Shown: piece by piece, positions 8,301 to 16,627 of the stretch
How the letters are laid out: each line of letters begins with the position of its first letter
Position numbering within the stretch: the first letter of the stretch is position 1
Source: Parasediminibacterium sp046546515
GTDB taxonomy: Bacteria; Bacteroidota; Bacteroidia; Chitinophagales; Chitinophagaceae
Length of the DNA stretch: 64,000 bases
Direction of reading: 5' to 3'
Assembly (NCBI RefSeq): GCF_046546515.1
Contig: NZ_JBKHKJ010000003.1
Location: 1 to 64,000, forward strand
The notes under the pieces: model-generated
What the model was told of the DNA's origin: nothing
What the model saw: only the letters and a program-made list of their open reading frames with translations
Databases searched by the model: none
Translations under genes and position numbers: made by a program

Positions 8301-10492
8301 AGATACATTTAAGCGATAGCCTACTACTAAACCATGAAAAATGGAATGTAAGCAAAGACAATTCAATTGAAATAAAAAACGATGGCTATATAGTTAATAA
8401 TGTAGCCATCAACAAAAATGATGAGTCTATACTGATACATAATAAAGAGGCCGTTGCCACCTCACCTATCCTTATTAAAATAGAAAAATTTAACCTGGGT
8501 GATTTGCTAGCCATTGCCAATCAAGATAGTACTATGGCAGGGGGCATTTTAAACGTAGATGCTAGCCTTCAACAACCCATTACAAGTTTGCCATCTATTC
8601 TTGGCACGGTAGGGATAGACCAATTAACTTACCAAAAAGTGGCTATCGGCAATGTAGCCGTGAAAACAGCCATCGGTGCAGACGGTATTATTTCTGTAAA
8701 GGGCGGCATCAGCGGGCCAAACAACCTGACAATTGATGGCGGTTATAATACCAACGATGATGCGTTTAGCATCAGCACAGAAATAACACAACTGAACCTG
8801 AAAGCCGTAGAGGCTTTTTCGCAAGGGCAAATAAAAAGGGCTAAAGGCAATGTGCATGGCAGCATATTTGCCCATGGCACTGTTAGCGACCCACGCTGGC
8901 AAGGCGAACTGGTTTTTGATACCACCCAGCTATCTAGTGCTATGTTCGGCTCTTTGTACAATATAGACAATCAAAAAATAGATTTCGATTACCCAAAAAT
9001 TGGCTTGTACGACTTCACTATTACTGATAGCATTGGCAATAAACTGGTACTTGATGGCTCGGTAGAAAGCACAGCAGACAAAGACTTTGCCCTGAACCTG
9101 AATGTAAACACCAAAAACTTTGTTGCCGTAAACACACCTAGCAGCCCCAATTCATTGGTATATGGGGTAGCCATCGTAGATGCAGCCATGATAGTGGGCG
9201 GCACCACTTCTGCCCCGGACGTTTCTGGCAATGTAACCTTAGACGACAAGAGCGATGTTCATTATGTGCAGGCAGGCAAGAATAACTACAAGGACGATTT
9301 GAAAGAAGTAGTAAGGTTTATAAACATTGATACTATTAAGTCTTTCAGCCATCGAAATACAATTTTCACCAGTGCGGCCGACACATCTTTAAAGCTAAAA
9401 TATGCAGGCATACAATACAACCTAAACCTAGAAGTAAAAGAAAAAGCAAGTATTAGTGTAATCATGGATCCGGCATCGGGTGATGAGTTGAAAATTAAAG
9501 GCAAGGCACAGCTGAATGCAGGCGTTGATGAAAATGGCATACTTGGCCTTTCAGGCGTTTACCAACTAAAAGAAGGCTCTTACAACCTATCGTACCAATT
9601 CATAAAAAGGCGGTTTGATCTGATGGATGGCAGCACTATTACTTTTAGTGGCGACCCGTTGGATGCAGTGGCAGACATAACTGCACAGTATGAGGTAGAA
9701 ACCTCACCAAAAGAGTTATTAGGGAATGAAGTTGCAGAAAACAGTTCCACCCTTGGCTCCGGTTACAACACCAAAGTGCCATTTGAAGTAATATTAAAAA
9801 TAAAAGGCCCGCTTACCAAACCCGAATTAAGTTTTGACATTAAGGTAAAAGACAATGCAGAAAATGTAAACACCGCATTGGCCACTACTATCGAAAACAA
9901 ACTAGTCCAGTACCGTGGCGATGTTTCTGAAATGAACAAGCAAGTTTTTGCCTTGCTGATATTGGGCAGGTTTATTGGCGACAGGAGCAGCGATTTTTTT
10001 GCCACCAACAGCAGCGGCGGCACTACTACCAACGATGCTGTGGTACAAAGCGTAAGCAAGTTTTTGGCAGAGGCCGTGAACCAGATTGCAGCCGATTTAA
10101 TTAAAGGCGTGGATGTAAACCTAGACCTCAAAAACTACGAGGGTGATGCTACCACCAATACGGCTGCCCGTACCGATTTGAACGTGGCACTTTCTAAACA
10201 ATTAATGAACGACAGGTTAATTGTAACCGTGGGCAAAACCTTTACCATAGATGGCGAAGACCCCGTGGCAAAAACACAAAGCAATAGCAACTTGCAATTT
10301 TTGCCAGATATTTCAACCACTTATAAATTATCCAAAGATGGCAAATATGCCCTAAAGGCATACAGGAAAAACCAGTACGAAGCCATACTGGATGGCTATT
10401 TTACGGAGACAGGTGTAGCGTTTTCATTGACCATGAATTATGAAAAATTTAAGGAGATATTGCAAAAAGGAAGAAAAAAGGCAAATAAATGA
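5381..10492 (+). CDS. tamB: translocation/assembly module TamB-like protein
   Basis: A 1703-residue AsmA/TamB-type protein. An N-terminal signal anchor spans about residues 14-36 (LKITGLMIGCFLLLVIFAITW). A very long beta-rich periplasmic region follows, built of repeated amphipathic strands typical of the beta-taco/groove that bridges inner and outer membranes. The C-terminal TamB domain (DUF490) occupies roughly the last 450 residues, including SGVYQLKEGSYNLSYQF and the VTVGKTF segment. TamB-family proteins act in outer-membrane protein insertion and in phospholipid transport to the outer membrane. The stop overlaps the start of the next gene (ATGA), and that gene encodes the matching Omp85 partner. 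The assignment is secure; cargo is unknown. Confidence 0.93.
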   Translation: MTEQKAPTKHKWLKITGLMIGCFLLLVIFAITWLQTASGKNFVLTKAVGYLQKKIGTGVKVGGLDYSIPNWIKLTDVVFIDKHKDTLLGGQSLYVKLDMLALIRGNIVLNEIKLNQINININRSAKDSSFNFQYIVDAFASKNPDTTSKKATQLSIGKVYLDSIAFKYNDGVSKLTCNAVVGHLYGKLEAIDLGKMNFAVTDFILNNTAVTVIDKSPKIDKPVGVDTSSTTSSPFNLSANNIDVQKLTVSYASLKSGLDYYNRIDTLQVRNAKLDLLAQAFAAKAFTLNNSAFTLVTNDAGVSIKDTVGNVLKVAAQKGWDVRIDNISLAKNNVLMDNNAYPAAKEGLDYNHLKLNNIALQTNGAHYHLDTAAANILSGTVLANDFLVKNIKGNIALDNKKALAKGFLLNTQNSLIAADAALVAPATKALSTKQGNSNDYEFLDAASKATSSIQKSYIGYSDVLFFIPSYKRKSPIDLKPTQKILFNGKADGTLKELDIALLDVATDDGRLQLNAKGKAENVMETKKLRYNVVVNKLYVNKTILSASMLQQLKKQQVNLPVNMQVNGTIAGGIDDVKTVLKLTSPFGLANINATVNNFSNVKAMQYNLDVTGNQLQTGKWIYQDSLLGLFTGNVKIKGSGTDYKKATIQTTAAIKSFVVKGYKYTNVNLNAALQKGSFTAKGTIKDENLATAIDLKGTVGGQYPTVKGHIALDNADLRRLHFTKDSIQILSTIFIDVADLNPKSINAVVSLDSNIIMYNGKRLFADSMFIKANAANDTTKLFVSAPFVQANMVGKYDYEHLPTAIKAFIQNNYLKNIPDSSQKIATKLHIQKLPTDTGKVVPQQMVFNAVFREDAIIKAMAPALVMDKPAIIHASFDNSQKDTSVVLAANIPSVFYNAIEANNIILNADGINSALEFNLGTNYVVAGGNKFYNATAKGNFTDNTAKLTVKTEDGKKKEFYAISTVIELLKDETKIHLSDSLLLNHEKWNVSKDNSIEIKNDGYIVNNVAINKNDESILIHNKEAVATSPILIKIEKFNLGDLLAIANQDSTMAGGILNVDASLQQPITSLPSILGTVGIDQLTYQKVAIGNVAVKTAIGADGIISVKGGISGPNNLTIDGGYNTNDDAFSISTEITQLNLKAVEAFSQGQIKRAKGNVHGSIFAHGTVSDPRWQGELVFDTTQLSSAMFGSLYNIDNQKIDFDYPKIGLYDFTITDSIGNKLVLDGSVESTADKDFALNLNVNTKNFVAVNTPSSPNSLVYGVAIVDAAMIVGGTTSAPDVSGNVTLDDKSDVHYVQAGKNNYKDDLKEVVRFINIDTIKSFSHRNTIFTSAADTSLKLKYAGIQYNLNLEVKEKASISVIMDPASGDELKIKGKAQLNAGVDENGILGLSGVYQLKEGSYNLSYQFIKRRFDLMDGSTITFSGDPLDAVADITAQYEVETSPKELLGNEVAENSSTLGSGYNTKVPFEVILKIKGPLTKPELSFDIKVKDNAENVNTALATTIENKLVQYRGDVSEMNKQVFALLILGRFIGDRSSDFFATNSSGGTTTNDAVVQSVSKFLAEAVNQIAADLIKGVDVNLDLKNYEGDATTNTAARTDLNVALSKQLMNDRLIVTVGKTFTIDGEDPVAKTQSNSNLQFLPDISTTYKLSKDGKYALKAYRKNQYEAILDGYFTETGVAFSLTMNYEKFKEILQKGRKKANK

Positions 10493-12936
10493 GCAAACCA
10501 ACTACATATATAGCGAATATAAAATGGACTATGCCATTTTGCAAAAATGCAAGGAGCAAATATGCTTTGCAGGTAATGGTTATACCTTTAGTGCTTGCAA
10601 TGCTTGCATCTTCCTGTAGTGTGCGTAAAAGGCTGCCGGCAGGGGAAACATTGTACAATGGCACTAAAATAACCGTAACAAAAGACAGCACTGGCTTTAA
10701 GCTAAATACGAAAAGCATGAAAAGCCAAATGAAGAAAATTGCAGTGCCGCAAAAAAACAAAATGCTATTGGGCTGGCCTTACAAAGTATGGGCATGGTAC
10801 AAAATTGGCGAGCCAAAAAGACAAAAAGGGCTGAAACATTGGTTGAGTGAAAAATTTGGGGAAGCCCCTGTTTTTGGAAGCACAGTGCAAACCAAATTGA
10901 ACGTAGAAAACATGAAAGGCTACCTCGAAAATGAGGGCTATTACCGCAGTAATGCCAGCGGCTCCACGTCGGTAAAGGGCTATAAACTAACTGCACTTTA
11001 CAAAGTAATAGTAGCACACCCCTATACAATTAATACAATTGATTGGAAAATAGACAGCAGCAAATTGCTGAACAGCATTTTGGCTACGCTGAAAGATAAA
11101 ACAGTATTAATACCGGGGGAAAGGATAACATTGGATAAAATAAAATCAGAACGCAGCAGGATAGACTTATTATTAAAAAACAAAGGCTATTACTATTTTA
11201 ATGCAGATTACCTAGTGGCTTATGTGGACACCACCACCTTACACAGTGTAAAAGCAACTTCTCAGGCAGACAGTGTGCGTTTAGCCCGCATACCTGATGC
11301 TACAAAATCAACGCCAGGCAACTACAAAGCTACTATTTACATGAGCCTAAAAGCAGGCACGCCTGAAAAAGTAAAGCGTACTTATACCATTAACAGCATT
11401 GTTGTATTCCCCAACTATACATTGCTGAAACCGCCGCCAGATACTTCCCGTGCGGATTTGAAAGAAACAGACCATATTTATATTAGGGATACATTATATA
11501 AATTTAAGCCATTTGTATTTACAAAAGCAATCACTTACCGCCCAGGCAGTTTATATTCATTGACTGAGCAAAACAAAACGCTTAACCGCTTTATAAACCT
11601 AGGTGTTTTTAAGTTTGTAAAAAATAGGTATGAGCCTGCAGTGCGTAGCGATACGCCCAATAGTTTAAATGTTTACTATTATCTTACCCCACAAAAGAAA
11701 AAGACCATACAGGCAGAAATAGGTGGTTTTAGCAAATCAAATTCTTATACAGGCGGGCAGTTTAATGTAAACTGGCTGAACAGGAATGTTTTTAGTGGCG
11801 CAGAAGCATTAAATGTAAAAACCTATGTCTCTTACGAATCAGCTTCAATTGATTCTTTAAAAAACAACAACAATTACCATATTGGCACAGAGATTAGCTT
11901 AACCTTCCCACGGTTTTATGTACCCGTGAAATGGAAAGACGATTACTTGTTCCCGCCCCATACCAAAGTTACGCTTGGCTATGAATGGTTTAGGAGGCAA
12001 CAATTATATACAAAGAATTTTGTACGGTTGCAATACGAAATAGATTGGAAAACAAAAATAAATGTTGAGCATACCATTGCGCCTATCAGCATCACTTATA
12101 CTGGCACCTCGGCACTTGCCCCACAGTACTTGGCACAAATAGGCAACGATAGGGTTTTAAAATTAAGTACCCTTCCCGAGATTGTTAGCGGATCTTTTTA
12201 TAGTTTCAGGACATCTACTACTTACCCCGATGCCACTAATATTTTTTATTTCAATGCTAATGTAGAAGCTGCTGGCAATATAGCAGGGGGTGTTACCGGG
12301 GCAAAAAACCCTTATTCCAAAACAGTAGCGGGCGGCTATTTTGCCGAATATGGCAAAATTGACCTCGATTTTAGGTACAGTAGAAAATTAGCCCCCAACT
12401 ATTATTGGGCAAACCGTATTTTAATTGGTGCTAGTATGCCCTATGGCAATTCGAGGTTCTTGCCATTTTCCCGCCAGTTTATTATTGGTGGTTCCAGCAG
12501 CCTACGTGGTTTCAGTCCACGAAACATTGGGCCTGGTTCTACGCTTACTACCGCTTTCCAGCAACTGTATTACCCACAAGTTGGCGGCGACTACAAGTTG
12601 GAAATGAACACGGAGTTCCGCTTCCCCGTAATTGCCCCACGCTTAAAATCGGCCGTGTTTTTAGATGCTGGCAATATCTGGACAAGGGACAGCATACTTT
12701 ACTCCCCTACTGGGCAATTAACCAAAAGTTTCTTAAAGCAATTGGCCGTTGATGCAGGTGTTGGCCTTCGCTTTGACATCAGTATTTTAATCATCCGCTT
12801 CGATATTGCCTTCCCACTTGCCAAGCCATGGCTACCCGAGGGGCAACGCTGGGTATTGTCGAAGGTAGATTTGGGGAACAGTGCATGGAGGTCAAGCAAT
12901 TTGGTGTTTAATTTTGGCATTGGGTATCCTTTTTAA
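10489..12936 (+). CDS. TamL-type Omp85 outer-membrane lipoprotein
   Basis: An 815-residue BamA/TamA-family protein. POTRA-like domains fill about residues 60-400 (for example LLLKNKGYYYFNADYLV). A 16-stranded barrel follows, with the Omp85 loop-6 motif SSSLRGFSPR near residue 670 and a C-terminal Phe (GIGYPF) as barrel signal. The N-terminus is unusual: hydrophobic residues 28-40 lead to LASSC with Cys43, a lipobox-like site. That would make this the lipid-anchored TamL variant described for Bacteroidota. Translation is coupled to tamB by a 4-base overlap. Residues before the hydrophobic stretch are long, so a later ATG (for example codon 30) could be the real start. Confidence 0.88.
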   Translation: MSKPTTYIANIKWTMPFCKNARSKYALQVMVIPLVLAMLASSCSVRKRLPAGETLYNGTKITVTKDSTGFKLNTKSMKSQMKKIAVPQKNKMLLGWPYKVWAWYKIGEPKRQKGLKHWLSEKFGEAPVFGSTVQTKLNVENMKGYLENEGYYRSNASGSTSVKGYKLTALYKVIVAHPYTINTIDWKIDSSKLLNSILATLKDKTVLIPGERITLDKIKSERSRIDLLLKNKGYYYFNADYLVAYVDTTTLHSVKATSQADSVRLARIPDATKSTPGNYKATIYMSLKAGTPEKVKRTYTINSIVVFPNYTLLKPPPDTSRADLKETDHIYIRDTLYKFKPFVFTKAITYRPGSLYSLTEQNKTLNRFINLGVFKFVKNRYEPAVRSDTPNSLNVYYYLTPQKKKTIQAEIGGFSKSNSYTGGQFNVNWLNRNVFSGAEALNVKTYVSYESASIDSLKNNNNYHIGTEISLTFPRFYVPVKWKDDYLFPPHTKVTLGYEWFRRQQLYTKNFVRLQYEIDWKTKINVEHTIAPISITYTGTSALAPQYLAQIGNDRVLKLSTLPEIVSGSFYSFRTSTTYPDATNIFYFNANVEAAGNIAGGVTGAKNPYSKTVAGGYFAEYGKIDLDFRYSRKLAPNYYWANRILIGASMPYGNSRFLPFSRQFIIGGSSSLRGFSPRNIGPGSTLTTAFQQLYYPQVGGDYKLEMNTEFRFPVIAPRLKSAVFLDAGNIWTRDSILYSPTGQLTKSFLKQLAVDAGVGLRFDISILIIRFDIAFPLAKPWLPEGQRWVLSKVDLGNSAWRSSNLVFNFGIGYPF

Positions 12937-13057
12937 TGATATATAAACCTTCGCTAATCTTCTTGCCTAAAATAGACTAACCTACCCCCGTGTTGCTTAG
13001 TATTTTGTACCCTTATGGCTTAAAAAAAGCATAGTGGATGTGGTGAGTAGTAACAAA

Positions 13058-14302
13058 TTATTTTGTCCTAATAGCCACCACTGGATCCATCTTGGCTGCA
13101 ATACTTGCAGGGATGATACCAGACAGGATACCAAGGATAATACAAAGGCTAAGTGCTAAGATAACAATATTTGGGGCAATAAAAATGGGAAAAGGCAAAA
13201 TAGTACTAAGTACAGATGCGAGTATCCATACAAAAAATAGCCCAATCAGCCCACCAATAATACATAGAAAAGCACTTTCAATTAAAAACTCAATCAATAT
13301 GGTACTCCTCCTAGCACCAATGGCTTTTTTTAGCCCTATTTGGCTAGTCCGCTCCCTTACTGTAACAAACATTATATTGGCAACGCCAAAGGCACCCACA
13401 ATAAGGCTTAGCCCGGCTATAAACCATCCGCCTAGGTTAATGGAAGCAAAAAGGGAATCTGTTTTCTCGGCAAAAGAACTAATATCGTTCAAACTAAAAT
13501 TATCGTCTTTCTGGGGGCTTAGTTTCCTAAGTTGCCGCACCACGCCTTTCAATTCATCTTGCAGGGCTTTGGTAGCAACGCCTTCTTTTCCTTGTATAAG
13601 TATGGAGGGGTCTGCCTTGTCTGGGTTGTACATACCAGCAAAATATTTGTAAGACGTAATCATGGCATTGTCAAAATCGAACACATTTACAAGGGACTGA
13701 CCTTGTTTTTTAAGGACACCCGTAATTTCCATTTTACGGCCATTAAAAGTAATTTCTTTACCCACTGCATACCATGGTTCGCTAAAAAGCTGGATGGCTA
13801 TTTCGTTGCCAATTACTACGGAAGGGGTGCCACGGCTAAACTCGCCATCGGCTAAATAACGACCAGCCTGTGTTTCTAGCAGCTGTATTTTGCTAAAATC
13901 TTCCGAAGTGCCAAAGAGGCCCACGTTAGAGAGGATATTGTCTTTGTAGCTTGCTTTGCTAGATTGCCTGCACAAGAAAGCAATATTGCCTGTTAGGAAT
14001 GAACGTTGTTTTATTAGCTGCACTTCTTCATACTTAGGTACAGGGCGGTTGATATATTTCCACCATGGATAGTTGTTTCCTCCGCCATATTCCCATTTGT
14101 CTAGGTAAATGCTATTGGAGCCTACTTGTTTAATATCGCCTTGTACTTTTCTTTTCAGGCTATCCACGGTTGCCAAAACACCTATAATGCAAAATATACC
14201 AAATGTAACCCCCAAAAGGGAAAGAAACGTCCTTAGCTTATTGGCTTTTAACTCGCCAAAAGCCATCTTGAAACTATTCCATAATATGGTGAGTAACTTC
14301 AT
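13058..14302 (-). CDS. MacB/FtsX-type ABC transporter permease
   Basis: A 414-residue permease with the four-helix MacB/FtsX topology. One N-terminal transmembrane helix lies at about residues 22-44 (FLSLLGVTFGIFCIIGVLATV), followed by a MacB periplasmic core domain to about residue 270. Three C-terminal helices and the coupling motif SQIGLKKAIGARRSTIL form the FtsX domain. Such permeases work with a LolD/MacB-like ATPase in mechanotransmission, lipoprotein or peptide export. No ATPase gene is next to it, so its partner is encoded elsewhere. It is convergent with tamL. Substrate cannot be deduced. Confidence 0.88.
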   Translation of the reverse strand: MKLLTILWNSFKMAFGELKANKLRTFLSLLGVTFGIFCIIGVLATVDSLKRKVQGDIKQVGSNSIYLDKWEYGGGNNYPWWKYINRPVPKYEEVQLIKQRSFLTGNIAFLCRQSSKASYKDNILSNVGLFGTSEDFSKIQLLETQAGRYLADGEFSRGTPSVVIGNEIAIQLFSEPWYAVGKEITFNGRKMEITGVLKKQGQSLVNVFDFDNAMITSYKYFAGMYNPDKADPSILIQGKEGVATKALQDELKGVVRQLRKLSPQKDDNFSLNDISSFAEKTDSLFASINLGGWFIAGLSLIVGAFGVANIMFVTVRERTSQIGLKKAIGARRSTILIEFLIESAFLCIIGGLIGLFFVWILASVLSTILPFPIFIAPNIVILALSLCIILGILSGIIPASIAAKMDPVVAIRTK

Positions 14303-14339
14303 TATTAATTAGAAATTAAAAATTAGGTTGTTTATGAAA

Positions 14340-14347
14340 CAAAGATA
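14340..14347 (-). promoter_or_regulatory. candidate -7 box of the MacB-like permease
   Basis: On the minus strand this reads TATCTTTG, matching TAnnTTTG, 37 bases upstream of the ATG. The -33 element is not clear. Confidence 0.35.
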
Positions 14348-14362
14348 AGTGGTTGCTTCAAT

Positions 14363-15079
14363 CTATTTAGCAGTATTTGCATTCCAATCTTTCCCAAAAA
14401 CCCGTTGCAAAGTGGTTGATGTCCTAGCGGAAGCATTGGTGCGTATATTTATTTCTTGATCTTCTATTTTCTTGAACATTTGGTTGGTTACTACTATGGC
14501 CAGGATATTGTCTAGCCCAAGATTTAAATTAGCCTTATTGCCTAAAACGAGTTTTACAGGTGCAACCATTTTGTCCCATTCAGATGCTATTTTATATTCT
14601 TCCAAGGCATTGCGCATGACCGGCCTTACAGCAGTTCTTAAAGAATCCCCTACTTTGTTTCTTAAATAATCGGTGGCTGAAGTGCCACCATTTTTCACAA
14701 TGCCAATGGCATCTGTAATGGTAATGTTTTTGATGCCATAGGCAAAAATGGGGGCAGATTTTGTAACCGTGGCCGTGGCTGCATTGTCAAGCGAGTTGGC
14801 AAAATGGTCTAGCTGGGAGGTTAACCCCAATTGCTCCAATGTTTTCACGACATTCTGGAGATTTTTTGGGAGTATGGCTGCAAGTAACACATCTCGGCTA
14901 AATGAGCCTTTTTGGCTTAAACTAGCTGACCCATTTTGCACGCCATTTAATAGTGCTTCCCGGATGGCATTGGCTGCATCGGCTTCCGAAAGGAAATTGC
15001 TAGCTATGTTTTTTAACGAATCGCAACTACTGAATAAGCAGGTAGTGGCTAAAAGGCATGTGTAAAGTAATTTCTTCAT
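14363..15079 (-). CDS. DUF4197 domain-containing lipoprotein
   Basis: A 238-residue protein with a lipoprotein signal peptide ending LFSSC (Cys19). The remainder matches the DUF4197 pattern: ADAANAIREALLNGVQNG near the start, a central TDAIGIVKNGGTSATDYLR segment and the terminal TSTTLQRVFGKDWN. The family is widespread in Gram-negatives, mostly helical and of unknown function; attachment to a periplasm-facing membrane leaflet is inferred from the lipobox. It is preceded on its strand by TAAATTTG with a TTG 17 bases further upstream, a reasonable Bacteroidota promoter, though only a few bases from the ATG. Confidence 0.9.
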   Translation of the reverse strand: MKKLLYTCLLATTCLFSSCDSLKNIASNFLSEADAANAIREALLNGVQNGSASLSQKGSFSRDVLLAAILPKNLQNVVKTLEQLGLTSQLDHFANSLDNAATATVTKSAPIFAYGIKNITITDAIGIVKNGGTSATDYLRNKVGDSLRTAVRPVMRNALEEYKIASEWDKMVAPVKLVLGNKANLNLGLDNILAIVVTNQMFKKIEDQEINIRTNASARTSTTLQRVFGKDWNANTAK

Positions 15080-15083
15080 TGTA

Positions 15084-15091
15084 CAAATTTA
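15084..15091 (-). promoter_or_regulatory. candidate -7 box of the DUF4197 gene
   Basis: The minus strand reads TAAATTTG, a full match to TAnnTTTG, with a TTG about 17 bases upstream of it. It ends only four bases before the ATG, so transcription from it would give a leaderless or nearly leaderless mRNA. Confidence 0.3.
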
Positions 15092-15272
15092 TTGCATGAA
15101 GCATTATACAATGAACGTGCCTTAAATGTGATTCGCAACAGTTTTTCGTATTTAGTAGTTAAACTTTACCCAACCCCGACCTCATCCAGACCTTTCCAAA
15201 AGGAAAGGAGGAAGAACAACGACGAGGGCAATGCGAAAAACTCCTACGTTGAATGTAGCTTGGTTATAATTC

Positions 15273-15449
15273 AACCCGGATTTTGCAGTTAAAATCTATT
15301 GCAAGCCCCAACTACTTCAAACACAAACACTTGCTTGATTTTTTGGCCTCAACGTAGTGTACTATGTTTTCAGCCAAAAAATCGGCTCAAGTGCTTGTGT
15401 TTATTGCATTTGAGCCTTTCATAACGAAGTCAACTGCAAAATACGGGTT
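15273..15449. repeat. 177-bp palindromic MITE-like element, copy 2 (full)
   Basis: Same length and ends as the copy at 150-326, with scattered substitutions (for example ATACGGGTT instead of ATCCGGGTT at the right end). The gap 15080-15566 holds this element plus a short stretch around 15165-15215 resembling the CCCAACCCC...CCTTTCC intergenic boilerplate seen in Bacteroidota. No gene is supported there. Confidence 0.85.
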
Positions 15450-15566
15450 CAAGAAAAGGAGAAAAAAGGGGGTACAAAGAGCGTACCCACCTAATTTTTT
15501 GGCCTTTCGTTTCAGCATGGTGAATGTAGCGGGGGAGTTTGAGACAGTACAACCGAAAGTTCTTTT

Positions 15567-16010
15567 CTATGATAATTGTATTTCTTTGGCTTTTTTGCTA
15601 AGGAATTCCATGATACGGTTACTAACGGGTTTTGCTAAAGGCATATCGACTTCCATGATGTAATTTGTAAGTTCATCGACCACCATGTAATAGTAGCCGA
15701 TGTGAATTTTTTTGTTCATTTTTTCGATGCTGCTTGCCATTTTGTGGATGTTGCCCATCTCGGCCGTAGTAAGCTGCCTGTTTTCTGCTAATGCGAGATT
15801 CTGTATCTCGGTAATCATGTTGTAGAAATTGCCAACTATTTGGTTGACGGATGTTTGTTTTGCAGAGCGAAGCAAGGGCCAGTTGTCTTGTTTAGACCAA
15901 CGGGAGATAGTGTTCGGAGCTATTTTAAAAATTTCTGCTACCTGTTCTTGGGTAAGAGAGGAGTTGACAAAAAGAGATGCTGCGCGCCCACGTTCGAGTG
16001 TTTTTTTCAT
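15567..16010 (-). CDS. terminase small subunit-like HTH protein (phage remnant)
   Basis: A 147-residue protein. Residues 18-40 (LTQEQVAEIFKIAPNTISRW) form a helix-turn-helix of the kind found at the N-terminus of phage terminase small subunits and DUF1804-type proteins. The TISRW recognition helix and following KQDNWP are typical of that family. The rest is helical (for example HKMASSIEKMNKKIHIGYYYMVVDELTNYIM), suitable for oligomerisation. No terminase large subunit, portal or other phage gene is next to it, so it is either a domesticated regulator or a prophage relic. It lies between two copies of the palindromic MITE-like element. Confidence 0.65.
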   Translation of the reverse strand: MKKTLERGRAASLFVNSSLTQEQVAEIFKIAPNTISRWSKQDNWPLLRSAKQTSVNQIVGNFYNMITEIQNLALAENRQLTTAEMGNIHKMASSIEKMNKKIHIGYYYMVVDELTNYIMEVDMPLAKPVSNRIMEFLSKKAKEIQLS

Positions 16011-16114
16011 TTTTAATTTTTGGTTAGAAATTTTAGTAATTATTCATTATTGTAAATCATTGAAATACAGTCTTATTTCATCTTTTTAGACGGTTTTTCT
16101 GTGAAATTTTATAT

Positions 16115-16204
16115 TGATTTCATGGTGATTTATTGTGGATGGAATGTTGATTCATTGTTGACTAATATTGATTTAATGTTTATCAAAAGTGATTTGTTGT
16201 GTAT
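16115..16204. repeat. 10.5/21-bp helically phased degenerate repeat
   Basis: TGATT-like pentamers recur at 16115, 16126, about 16136, 16148, 16159, 16169, about 16180, 16190 and 16200, that is at alternating 10- and 11-base steps (21-base double unit). The region is AT-rich and non-coding. It resembles the 11-bp arrays at 4343 and 30335 in spacing and in motifs such as GTGATTTGT. Confidence 0.6.
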
Positions 16205-16241
16205 GAAAAGTGCTTGCCCCTACACATTCTAACCTCATCCC

Positions 16242-16335
16242 AGTACACAATGTTTTCGACCAAAAATCCGGCTCAAATACTTTTCTTTATTGCATTTGAG
16301 CCTTTCATAACGAAGTCAACTGCAAAATCCGGGTT
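16242..16335. repeat. palindromic MITE-like element, right half only
   Basis: It matches the right arm of the 177-bp element from its centre (AGTACACAATG) to the terminal CCGGGTT. The left arm is missing. It lies about 290 bases before the parC start, and the corresponding left half abuts the parC stop. Confidence 0.8.
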
Positions 16336-16401
16336 TATTTGATTTATAATGAGCCCATTGGATATAAAGTTGGTTTTTATGTGTGGTTAAAACAAAAGAA
16401 G

Positions 16402-16460
16402 AATCCTATATGGGGGCATTTTGGGATGCTCATGGGGGCATATTTCCCCCATATAGGATT
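16402..16460. repeat. 59-bp inverted-repeat element
   Basis: AATCCTATATGGGGG at the left pairs exactly with CCCCCATATAGGATT at the right (15-bp arms). Between them lies GCATTTTGGGATGCTCATG and the second GGGGGCATATTT. A decayed relative is at 4091-4142. It contributes to the 617-bp gene-free gap 16011-16627. Confidence 0.75.
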
Positions 16461-16627
16461 TTAGTGGTAAGCGGTGAGGCATAAGGGATAGGACAATAGG
16501 GACGTGGGGACATAAATTTCGGGTAATCACCCTTCATCCACATAAATAACCCTATTGTGATTAACATTTTAGTAATGAATTGCTTTATTTAGTTTTAATT
16601 CGTGTTTTATGTGCGTTTAAAACAAAT

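Noticed and set aside
9763..10131. Minus-strand frames inside tamB and other long genes
   Set aside because: Antisense shadows of strongly supported coding sequence with low-complexity translations.
15165..15215. CCCAACCCC...CCTTTCCAAAAGGAAAGG stretch as a specific regulatory site
   Set aside because: It resembles a common boilerplate palindrome of Bacteroidota intergenic DNA, as at 47803-47823, and shows no locus-specific feature.
16580..16627. Upstream ATG-like start of parC adding 16 residues
   Set aside because: The extra residues are hydrophobic and not found in the family; the ATG at 16628 starts the normal MAKEKIEN-type N-terminus.
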